A stretch of 33,466 nucleotides of DNA from a bacterium (lineage in GTDB: Bacteria; UBP14; UBA6098; JAFGQG01): contig JAFGGQ010000089.1 of the NCBI GenBank assembly GCA_016930435.1, forward strand, positions 1-33,466. Reading direction: 5' to 3'. The position numbers and the translations under genes are program-made. Shown here in pieces: positions 25,601 to 31,679 of this stretch. Positions within the stretch are counted from its first letter, which is position 1. Each line of letters starts with the position of its first letter. The notes under the pieces were generated by a model, which worked only from the letters and a program-made list of their open reading frames with translations, ran no database searches and was not told the DNA's origin.

Positions 25601-27684
25601 TTTACGCCGGTGGGGGGATCCGCCGGGCAACCGGGTGGATTAGCCTTGGTTACCGTAAAATGTGTGTAGTATTGGTTAAAATAGGTTACGGTATATGTAT
25701 TGCCGCACTCAGAAGGAGTAGCGCTCCAGCCGCCTTCCTCGGAGAATATCCAGCGTTCGACTGCATTGGAACCGCTGGAAATCTGACCGAGTGTGATCTC
25801 GCTCAAAGAATCATGATAGATGATGTAGGAGCCCGTGGTAACCTGTACGGTACAGGGTTGATCGAAGGATGTGTAGATGAGGTCAACGGTTCCGCCCATA
25901 GGATGGGCGAGGGTGTCATTGAGAACGATCTCGATATTAGTGCGCCACCAGGTAGCATTGGCATAATAGATATCCCCACCATCATCGCGCATGTCCCACC
26001 AATCTATGTCCAGTCTTCGGATGCAGTCATCGGTATAGATCCCTATACCGGGAACCACCTGGTCGGAATGGAAGTAGGAGTTGACCCTGTGTTGATCGGG
26101 GCGGAGGGTTCGTCCACCATCCTCGGTCCATACGGTATATATATCGAGTGTTCCGTGTCGGCCATCTGTCCATGCCAGGAAGGTATTGTTGGAGTTGTCG
26201 ATGGCGAGCCGGGGCTCGAACTCGTCCGCAGAAGAGATGGCTAATGGCTGGCCGGGAGAATCGAAAGTGGCTCCACCGTCAGTAGAATGGGTGTACCAGA
26301 CATCGAAATCGGAGGCGGAAATAATATCGGTGTAACCGATTTTGGGATGTCCTAAATCGTCAACTTCCAGTCCGCCGGCGGAGACATAACCCACCCAGCC
26401 CCCTATCTCGGAGGTCAGTGAAGGGCTGTAAAGCGGGTCCAATACCTTTCGGTAGTAAATATTTCCGTTGGAAATGGGGGGTAGCAGGGGGATGGCAACG
26501 CCTACATCGGTATAAGCGATATGAACCACCGCGTTAGGCCCTGACCCATAGACATCCAGGGAGTTGTAGGAATAATTCCAGAACCATTCCTCCTTAATCT
26601 CAAGGGCATCATTAAAATCGGATCCTCCGTTGGAGGAGCAGCGCATCTCCACATTATACCAGTTATAGTCGAACCACCAGTCTGGCAGCCCGAACTCCCC
26701 GGTTATCAGATAATAGGCGATGATATAGATGATCCAAAGGGTTATGTTCAGGAGATGTCCTTCGTCGGATTGGGCGTAGTAGCTGATATAAACATTGTTA
26801 CCTACATCGACGGTGATATCCGCGCCACCTTCATCGTAATGCCAGGCGGTGGGAATGCCAGGGATAGAGGGCAATCCGTAATCACCAAGGTCGATATCAT
26901 TATTGGCAATAGCCTGATAGTGACCGAAAGAGCTTCCTCCGTTATTTGAGCGGCAATAGTAAACATCGCCTTCGAAGGTAGTATCCTCCCCGAGATACCC
27001 TCCGGAGGTGTCAATGACGGTGGTAATGTGAATATCAACGTAGTTATATACAATATGCACTCTGGCGGAAAAACCTGTACCCCACACTGCGATCTGAGGA
27101 AAATAGTTTGTTCCAACATTATCCACGATAATGGCTTCGGACCAGGTGGCTCCTGCATCGGTCGAGCGGGAAAACATGATAGCATTATTGGAGCCCATTT
27201 CCTCGGCCCATACGGCATAGATTCTTCCATCGGTGCCCGTAGCAAGACTGGGCTGCCTTTCCGGGCCAGAATCGACCCGTACGGGGATATCTGCACTGAA
27301 GGAAAGGGCCGAAGCCCTTCCGCCAGGCTCCGGCATATCCCGGTATAGATTCCGGATCCATCGCTGCTCATCTTCACTGTACTCATGCAATGGAAATTGA
27401 TGACGGTATGTTTCACGAAGGGATTCCGGCAGCTGATCCTCATTTGCAACCGCTGCTTTTTTCTTGAAATCGTTCTTATAAAGCCACTCGGTTATGGTCG
27501 GAGGGGGCAGTTGATCCGAGTCTTTAACCACAATTGTCCGAATATGATTCTCGCTTTTCAACTGCCTGTTGTATGCTTTGATTTCGGTTGGATCATCACT
27601 CCAATCCAGAGCAAAGGTTTGAACGGTCCAAGCGCATATAAATATAATGACCATTAAATAAGCAACAAACTTTGAATTAACCAT
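19633..27684 (-). CDS. Giant secreted Asp-box / InlB-B-like repeat protein (copy 1)
   Basis: The protein has 2683 residues and matches its downstream paralogue domain for domain. It has a signal peptide (MVNSKFVAYL to TFA), a charged WSDDPTEIKAYNRQL region, and Asp-box repeats to about 530 (STDAGATW, SNNGGSSF, STDGGATF, TEDGGRTL) with an embedded hydrophobic segment at about 311-328. A Cys-containing EEWTDCGS/QRWDI/CYHQW beta region follows. Then come InlB-B-like units, twelve alternating GTGS/TWLW units (about 1171-2166), further InlB-like units, and the same C-terminal domain (about 2490-2683) ending KPHLP. By eye roughly three quarters of residues agree in the propeller. The role is inferred as a surface or released fibre with a binding head; no enzyme motif was recognised. 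GGAGG stands about 10 nt before ATG 27684, so it is preferred over ATG 27708. Confidence 0.88.
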   Translation of the reverse strand: MVNSKFVAYLMVIIFICAWTVQTFALDWSDDPTEIKAYNRQLKSENHIRTIVVKDSDQLPPPTITEWLYKNDFKKKAAVANEDQLPESLRETYRHQFPLHEYSEDEQRWIRNLYRDMPEPGGRASALSFSADIPVRVDSGPERQPSLATGTDGRIYAVWAEEMGSNNAIMFSRSTDAGATWSEAIIVDNVGTNYFPQIAVWGTGFSARVHIVYNYVDIHITTVIDTSGGYLGEDTTFEGDVYYCRSNNGGSSFGHYQAIANNDIDLGDYGLPSIPGIPTAWHYDEGGADITVDVGNNVYISYYAQSDEGHLLNITLWIIYIIAYYLITGEFGLPDWWFDYNWYNVEMRCSSNGGSDFNDALEIKEEWFWNYSYNSLDVYGSGPNAVVHIAYTDVGVAIPLLPPISNGNIYYRKVLDPLYSPSLTSEIGGWVGYVSAGGLEVDDLGHPKIGYTDIISASDFDVWYTHSTDGGATFDSPGQPLAISSADEFEPRLAIDNSNNTFLAWTDGRHGTLDIYTVWTEDGGRTLRPDQHRVNSYFHSDQVVPGIGIYTDDCIRRLDIDWWDMRDDGGDIYYANATWWRTNIEIVLNDTLAHPMGGTVDLIYTSFDQPCTVQVTTGSYIIYHDSLSEITLGQISSGSNAVERWIFSEEGGWSATPSECGNTYTVTYFNQYYTHFTVTKANPPGCPADPPTGVNFQYYYFDALQSDTTNTTTWADIASFYTYDEVYPEEPRDERWFCPSPTGRLMSYLIAPPFYLQWKTPFLTPRKLNNEFCTHSVPGFIMVQRYNAGVNEGGTTPLYEEWTDCGSPYEYEDPKNISEFQRWDITSGSSGTLLGLDPIQPECYHQWTPLINLIGPTCPDNTVWVEAHTRGGLFDPDVGLCGTYTEWTDCGTELTFSEFTTLGWVARDPYSWEHVITMFVASIRYGNVVAITIRNDFGGGRIGVDSLEVSSPYVTGWAPGSDHVITALSPQVFGHTRYIFTHWSDEGAISHTVSTVYDTTFVAYFDLQYLLEIISDYGDPVGGGWYDEGTNASFHVTRYDSAIGGIRHEFEGWVGSGTGSYTGPDTGHTVTMNNPITETANWNTQYYLELDYTGAGPHTPTLTGEGWYYNATHANISADSILGGSSPDDSIRYIFDHWQSYPAGATFGSERNAHTTVYMNRPYRVTAVYVIQYRFCVFNPDAIDTPVPPVGCYWYFNGSEVTGSVTSPSEGSFCLGFTGTGSLRDDTAPEFSFIINAPSSVTWLWGDQFTLEVVDTTGWLLTLAHADPPAGLHYYVPGTSDTATVDETYVLGVTGNRYRCIGYTGRGAIDSGDTNWVEFTMTESSTLEWLWLFEHRFIVRDSIVGGAAEVFYDSPVPGFGTHWYESGTVIVGSITPLYGDYRCVGYDGDGSLSDGVGSGFTFTIGNGSMVTWLWAHSSQVESLVVYSDYGTCVPPGSSTGIWNYFLRDTPVNAWTTLVAPGAPGERHVCTGWTGTGPVPASGDSNSVNFVMNSSGSLTWNWRNQYRLIIANPSGCDAPFPSVGEHWFDEGTMVTCFVTTPDTITPDSIMYCVGFDGSGHSLDWIDRSSTNFSFFIVDQVEVTWIWESYMIPLYIISDYGDPSPSDTTYWIPGSGVTALVNSPHYDATDGIRHLCTGFNGTGSAPAHGTATYVYFVINDTTTITWLWQTQYRLIIEQYSYFEGDPNIYGNPIPTLGEHWFSVGENIRGSVANPDPVVDTMVCVGFYGTGAAPASSPQSEFNIDLTEPSSITWRWYPESMTARLTVVSAHDSPRPWGVTYWLLGETVNAEVDSIVVMGDIWVECIGWHGYGSVDSFGTDNNTSFEIWEETYLVWDWSSNLAFTVLNPRGYGDPVPPVGTYSYPIGSFIEGWMDGNPDWDPLRADSFYCLGYYGTGNLPPVSPQTDFLFTITTPSSITWRWAPSESVAVLDVFSEYGSPHPYGRTYWLIGSTVNANVDEFVMITPGIRAYCSGWIGTGDVRPNGDENNMSFEIYYNSSITWQWDIQYSFTIVNEGGYDTPVPPAGTYWYAESTLVEGYITDNPAGPLDTMFCIGYYGTGSAPERSHQTDFSFMLLESSTLTWVWAGSSSVRRLDVYSDHDNPQPYGTTYWLIGEYVLAQVDSITELVDSSMGYFCTGWTGSGSVDSAGSTYWTDFNIFEHSSITWHWLGAYLIDLTYDGCDEEPYQEGEGWYFLGDTVEIYSETPVYSETEGAYWGFVWWSSMPTGAPIEDTMAARTFIVVDGAYTLTAHYNPAIHHIVRKNPTSDVYGWILIDDLTFDSVSTVSQWWGIGSVHRIGVSDFDSSSSARYQFFEWSDRGEIIHTTEPVPGTHLDTTYRYIAYYTTFFMCPIFKAPLHRSGSIFLDGTEYDSVSSVIAWWLPGTVHEIGVTSPDLEDTIGYFFEEWSDSGDIIHITDTITGPTAFIAYYDTKYRLLIRKEPPQPYGWLLFQRDTVRDTSEASYWIYLDTTYTIEVSEYDMGPSPTYDSIYIFNEWESDAAAPIRRVVGPYDAHAEEVALYLAETFNLSFRLDRNYWDLDTMNLDNVRTMEVDEMIQITNDGNCPIDFGLMVLSVEMLGFTGIWAPGYYPGMNTFTLRVRFDDNPTPPAEFSPSLDFVKSTITWATNHELFPIFGEGGVFIYPNYPLGRHPAPESTENIWMQFLSPTLSNYYGSLVTITVNLIAKPHLP
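21185..24172 (-). repeat. Tandem array of twelve GTGS/TWLW beta units, copy 1
   Basis: The array has the same twelve units, in the same order and with the same two-type alternation, as 12850-15835, and almost the same length (about 2.99 kb). Examples of unit ends are SVTWLWGDQ, TLEWLW, ITWLWQTQ and ITWQWDIQ. The nucleotide sequences of neighbouring units are well diverged, so this is an old protein repeat rather than a recent DNA repeat. Boundaries are approximate. Confidence 0.85.
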
Positions 27685-27781
27685 TATTAATCTACCTCCC
27701 TGACGCATTTTATTAGTCTGATATAATTAACAAATCCTAAGTTTTAAAGAGCGTAAAAAATCCGCTTTTTTAGCGTATAAA

Positions 27782-27809
27782 AATATATTTATTAATAAGT
27801 GAATGTCAA
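27782..27809 (-). promoter_or_regulatory. Promoter of the giant gene 19633-27684
   Basis: On the - strand, perfect TTGACA (27804-27809), a 16-nt spacer and TATATT (27782-27787) give a leader of about 100 nt. It lies in the AT-rich gap of 235 nt after mnmA, where I saw no clear terminator hairpin for the mnmA operon. Read-through into the giant gene is therefore possible as well. Confidence 0.6.
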
Positions 27810-27919
27810 ACTAAAACATTATTTTTATTATATATAGGCTATATTTTAAATAACAAGTATTTTTTCATAAATTTACGCAACGATTAGTATATAATTTGCA
27901 GAAATATCTGTCCCTTCCA

Positions 27920-29014
27920 TTAATAATCTGAATACGGTACGATAAAACCTCCCCCCAGTAGTATCTGGTCTTTATAACAGACGGCTGATTGCCCGGGGGT
28001 AATGGCCTTCTGGGGCGATTCGAAAATGATTTTGCAGGTACTATTACCCTGGGGCTCTAAACGGGCAGGTGCGGCATCATGTTTGTAGCGTATCTTAACC
28101 TGGCAATCGAATTGAGAGAGTGGGGGTTCCCCGGATATCCAGCTGCATTTATCTATAATGAATTCTTTCCTATATAGTTCACTTTCGGGTCCAATAATGA
28201 CCGTGTTTTCTTTTTGATTCAAGCTGATAACATAGAAGGGCTGACCCATCGAGACGCCCAGTCCTTTCCTCTGCCCGATAGTATAATTAAGCAAGCCCTC
28301 ATGTTGACCGAGAATTTTTCCATTTGTATCGAGAATATAACCATTTTTAAAAAGTGATGGCGGCAATTCCTGCTTTAAAAATGCCTTGAGCGAGGTATCA
28401 GGTAGAAAACAAAGGTCCTGGCTTTCTTTTGCAGCGGATTGTGGTATATTTAATTTGAGAGCCAGCTGAATTATGTCCCTTTTTTTATATCGACCAACTG
28501 GAAATATAGTATGCTGAAGTTGTTTTTGGTTCAAACGGTAGAGAAAATATGATTGGTCTTTTTGGGGATCTCTCCCCCTCCACAATTGGAAAAGTTGGCT
28601 TTGGCTATCATATATTACTCGGGAATAGTGGCCGGTTGCCACCCAGAAAGCATTATGCTTTTTTGCAGCGCTTAATAAGGCTTTCCATTTGAAATAAGGG
28701 TTGCAAAGAAGGCAGGGATTAGGGGTAGTTGCTCTCCGGTAAGCTCTTATAAAAGGCTGGATAACTTCCCGGCGGAAGGGTTCTGAGCAATCATAAGTGT
28801 AGTATGGAAAATTCAATTTTTCTGCTACGGACCTTGCCAGCTGAAGGCTTTCGGGTGATGAATACTGGTTATTGTCTTTTATCCCGGTGAGATTTGCCGA
28901 GCCCATTATTAAAGAGATTCCAATTATCTCATAACCTTCCTTTTGGAGCAGTGCCGCTGCAACTGCGCTGTCAACACCACCGCTTAAGCCTACAATAACC
29001 CGCTTAGAAGGCAA
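27920..29014 (-). CDS. mnmA: tRNA-specific 2-thiouridylase MnmA
   Basis: The protein has 364 residues, the usual length. MnmA makes the 2-thio group of wobble uridine 34 in tRNAs for Lys, Glu and Gln, using ATP and a protein-borne persulfide. The PP-loop SGGVDS is at 11-16. The first catalytic Cys is C104 in TPNPCLLCNP (98-106), and the persulfide Cys is C202 in SQDLCFLPD (198-206). ATGHYSR (126-132) and TIGQRKGLGV are also standard. The start codon is TTG (29014), with AGGA a few nt upstream; no ATG lies near the family N-terminus. It begins 16 nt after the NifU-type gene, and the NifS-type desulfurase of the same operon is the obvious sulfur donor. Confidence 0.96.
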   Translation of the reverse strand: MPSKRVIVGLSGGVDSAVAAALLQKEGYEIIGISLIMGSANLTGIKDNNQYSSPESLQLARSVAEKLNFPYYTYDCSEPFRREVIQPFIRAYRRATTPNPCLLCNPYFKWKALLSAAKKHNAFWVATGHYSRVIYDSQSQLFQLWRGRDPQKDQSYFLYRLNQKQLQHTIFPVGRYKKRDIIQLALKLNIPQSAAKESQDLCFLPDTSLKAFLKQELPPSLFKNGYILDTNGKILGQHEGLLNYTIGQRKGLGVSMGQPFYVISLNQKENTVIIGPESELYRKEFIIDKCSWISGEPPLSQFDCQVKIRYKHDAAPARLEPQGNSTCKIIFESPQKAITPGQSAVCYKDQILLGGGFIVPYSDY

Positions 29015-29030
29015 GGATTCCTGTAACTCC

Positions 29031-29411
29031 CTATTTACTATGCTGTTTTTCCTTCCAGTTTTGAAGGGCTTCTTTTAGAGCATCTACCGCTAAAAGGGAG
29101 CAGTGTACCTTGGGCTCGGGAAGACCTCCCAATTTTTCCAGTATCAACTTCTTGGTTACCTTTTCTGCTTCCTCAACAGTTTTTCCCTTTATAATTTCAG
29201 TAACTACGGAACTGCTGGCAATAGCAGCTGCACAACCAAAAGTTTTGAATTTAGCATCTATAATGATGTTATTTTCAATTTTAAGAAACAGCTGCATAAT
29301 ATCCCCGCATATCAAGCTTCCGATGCGGCTTTCTCCGTCAGCATCGGGTATCTCTCCCATATTGCGTGGATTCATAAAATACTCGATCACTTTTTCGGTG
29401 TATTTTTCCAT
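29031..29411 (-). CDS. nifU: NifU/IscU-type Fe-S cluster scaffold
   Basis: This 126-residue protein is the NifU N-terminal (IscU-like) scaffold on which 2Fe-2S clusters are built from NifS sulfur. The three ligand cysteines are C35 in LICGD (33-37), C60 in TFGCAAAIASS (57-67) and C104 in VHCSLL (102-107); Asp37 is the conserved cluster-release residue. There is no C-terminal Nfu or 2Fe-2S domain, so it is the short form. It starts 14 nt after the cysteine desulfurase stop; no strong Shine-Dalgarno is visible, so coupled translation is likely. The HSP20-type co-chaperones of the isc operon are absent, which makes the set look more like the minimal nifS-nifU pairs of anaerobes. Confidence 0.95.
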   Translation of the reverse strand: MEKYTEKVIEYFMNPRNMGEIPDADGESRIGSLICGDIMQLFLKIENNIIIDAKFKTFGCAAAIASSSVVTEIIKGKTVEEAEKVTKKLILEKLGGLPEPKVHCSLLAVDALKEALQNWKEKQHSK

Positions 29412-29425
29412 ATTCTTATTAATAT

Positions 29426-30577
29426 CTAAAGGTTAACAGATTGCTTATTGTTTTCGAGAATATGTTGGATAGTATCTACGACATAATTTACTTCTGTTTC
29501 AGTGCTGTAATGGCCCAGGCTGAACCTCACGTGAGCGATATTGTCGGAGTCCTTTACCCTCATTGCTTTTAAAACATGAGATGGCTTAATGGAACCGGAA
29601 CTGCATGCCGAGCCGGATGAAGCCGCAATGCCATGAAGGTCTAATTGGATGAATAGGTCCTCCTTGCTTATTCCTTCAAAGCTGATATTAACGGTTCCGG
29701 GTAATCGGTTAAGGGGATGCCCATTAAGTTTTGTCCTCGGTATTTCCCCTAACAATCTGTGGATAAAATGTTGGGTCAGCTCATTTATGCGCTGGGATTC
29801 GGAATCCAATTCATTTAAGGACAATGTTACTGCTTCTCCAAGTCCCACAATGCCTTGTACATTTTCGGTTCCCGCGCGGTGTGCCCTTTCATGTCCTCCC
29901 CCATGAAGCAATGACGCCAGCTTAGAGCCTTTTCTGATGAACATGGCTCCGACGCCCTTAGGTCCGTAAATCTTATGACCCGAAAGCGTGAAAATATCCA
30001 CTGGCAGCTTCTCGAGATCAAGCTTGATCTTGCCGATAGCTTGAACCCCATCAGTAAAGAAGGTAATATTGTGTTCCCGTGCGATCTGAGCGATCTTTTC
30101 TACCGGTTGTATTGTCCCGACTTCATTGTTGGCATACATCAGGGCAATAAGGAATGTCTCCCTGCGGATGGCTTTTCTAAGAGCTTCCGGGTCTATAGCG
30201 CCATATTGATCAACCTCAAGGTAAGTAACGTCAAAGCCAAAACGCTGCAGATATCTACAGGGTTGCAGCACGGAATTATGTTCAACAAGGGAGGTTATTA
30301 TATGGCCTTTGGATTCATAATTGGAGAATGCCAGACCTTTGAGAGCATAATTATTTCCTTCGGTAGCGCAGCTGTTGAAGCAGATCTCACTATTTTCGAC
30401 ATTTAGGGCCCTGGCAACTTTCCACCGGGCTTCTTCAATGGCAGCACGGCTTTCCTGTCCAAAAATGTGGATCGAGGATGGATTGCCATATATTTCCGAA
30501 TAATAAGGCTGCATGATCTTGACTACTTCCTGGCGCACAGGAGTAGTGGCATTGTAATCAATATATACTCTTTTCAT
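29426..30577 (-). CDS. nifS: NifS/IscS-type cysteine desulfurase
   Basis: This 383-residue enzyme is PLP-dependent; it converts cysteine to alanine and carries the sulfur as a persulfide. The PLP-binding lysine is K202 in LSGHKIYGPKG (198-208). The catalytic loop SSGSACSSGS (320-329) holds C325 and is the class I (NifS/IscS) type. The N-terminal YIDYNATTP and the HRAGTENV segment (233-240) are typical. It sits directly before the NifU-type scaffold and one gene before mnmA, so it probably feeds both Fe-S assembly and tRNA thiolation. It starts 15 nt after the antiporter stop, with a purine-rich but weak ribosome site. Confidence 0.96.
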   Translation of the reverse strand: MKRVYIDYNATTPVRQEVVKIMQPYYSEIYGNPSSIHIFGQESRAAIEEARWKVARALNVENSEICFNSCATEGNNYALKGLAFSNYESKGHIITSLVEHNSVLQPCRYLQRFGFDVTYLEVDQYGAIDPEALRKAIRRETFLIALMYANNEVGTIQPVEKIAQIAREHNITFFTDGVQAIGKIKLDLEKLPVDIFTLSGHKIYGPKGVGAMFIRKGSKLASLLHGGGHERAHRAGTENVQGIVGLGEAVTLSLNELDSESQRINELTQHFIHRLLGEIPRTKLNGHPLNRLPGTVNISFEGISKEDLFIQLDLHGIAASSGSACSSGSIKPSHVLKAMRVKDSDNIAHVRFSLGHYSTETEVNYVVDTIQHILENNKQSVNL

Positions 30578-30592
30578 TCTGCTCTTCTCTTT

Positions 30593-31669
30593 TTAAAATA
30601 GTGTAATTGATGCTCTGAAAAAGATTAAATTTCCGATGACAAAAATAATGATCATGGTAATGGCGTCCACTCCCAGATAAAGGTAACTCTTCTGTGACCT
30701 GTAACTAAGGCCCATTAGTGCTATCGAGGTCATAAGAATAGCGATTGTTGCAGGGATTATATGTATGGATTCGATTAGGGAGAAAAAAGTGTGTGGTCCG
30801 GTGGTAAATTCCAGCAGAGGAATTATTAAGATATTGAATGTATTGCTGCCCAGCAAATTGGAAATGGCCATATTGGTGGCCCCGATCCGGAATGAGGTGA
30901 TCGAGACGACCAGTTCAGGGAGTGATGTTATAGTGGCTAAAAAGATAGTTCCCACAAAGGTCTGACCAAGGACGAACTCTTTATTAAATATATGGAAGTG
31001 ATGGGTTCCAATTTTTTGAACTACGAAAACTACCCAGATTCCGGACGCGATAATCACCAGTGCACAGATCGCAAAGTTGAGGTACACCTTATATTCCCCG
31101 CTTTTTTTGGGGGGGGTAATTCGGTTGATGCGCTGCATCCGTGACTTTTCAAACTTATAAATAAGGTTCATTCCTATTAGCCAGCATACCAGTATTGCAG
31201 CGCTGACAAGCCAGCCCAGGGTATCTGCAATATGACTTTGGGCTTCACTGAAGTTCATGGGTATTGCGATTCCCACTATGGAGAGGGTCATCAGGAAAAT
31301 GCCCATTGATGCGGGAAAGGCCTGGAATAATTTTACCCGCCGGAGAATGGGACCGGGCCCCTCTACAAGATCAAGAATGGCAATTATCAACAGGTTGAAA
31401 ACATTGCTTCCAAAGATATTTCCCGTAGCAAGATTGGGTTCATTTGCGAACAGGACGGAAGAGAGGGAAGTGGTGAATTCGGGTATAGAGGTAATTGAAG
31501 CCAACAATATCAATCCAATCCAGGTGCCTCCTAACCCGGTTTTTTCACCGATATGGTCTCCCAGTTTTGCCAGCTTATCCCCAAAATAGAAGATAATTAT
31601 CCCGCCAATCAATAATTCAAGGAATAATAACCAGATCGAATCTGTATTAAAAAGGGAATTAAGAAACAT
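30593..31669 (-). CDS. CaCA-family Na+/Ca2+ (cation) antiporter
   Basis: This 358-residue inner-membrane protein has about ten hydrophobic segments in two homologous halves. The alpha-1 repeat is at about 51-100 (GLILLASITSIPEF, GNIFGSNVFN) and the alpha-2 repeat at about 236-285 (GTIFLATITSLPEL, NLLGSNTFN). The paired acidic residues are E64 and E252. A polar, Lys/Arg-rich loop near 172-195 separates the halves. Family members exchange Ca2+ for Na+ or H+; the coupling ion cannot be told here. AGGGA lies 4 nt before the ATG and 10 nt separate it from the OmpA gene stop. Its place among sulfur genes is probably operon accretion, though Ca2+ export beside a Ca2+-binding TSP3 protein is suggestive. 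Confidence 0.93.
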   Translation of the reverse strand: MFLNSLFNTDSIWLLFLELLIGGIIIFYFGDKLAKLGDHIGEKTGLGGTWIGLILLASITSIPEFTTSLSSVLFANEPNLATGNIFGSNVFNLLIIAILDLVEGPGPILRRVKLFQAFPASMGIFLMTLSIVGIAIPMNFSEAQSHIADTLGWLVSAAILVCWLIGMNLIYKFEKSRMQRINRITPPKKSGEYKVYLNFAICALVIIASGIWVVFVVQKIGTHHFHIFNKEFVLGQTFVGTIFLATITSLPELVVSITSFRIGATNMAISNLLGSNTFNILIIPLLEFTTGPHTFFSLIESIHIIPATIAILMTSIALMGLSYRSQKSYLYLGVDAITMIIIFVIGNLIFFRASITLF

Positions 31670-31679
31670 TTATCCCTGC

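Noticed and set aside
25081-26244. Long open frame of 387 codons on the + strand
   Set aside because: It lies wholly antisense to the giant gene 19633-27684, whose frame is supported by a signal peptide, Asp-boxes and a paralogue. The antisense translation has no recognisable domain and no ribosome site.
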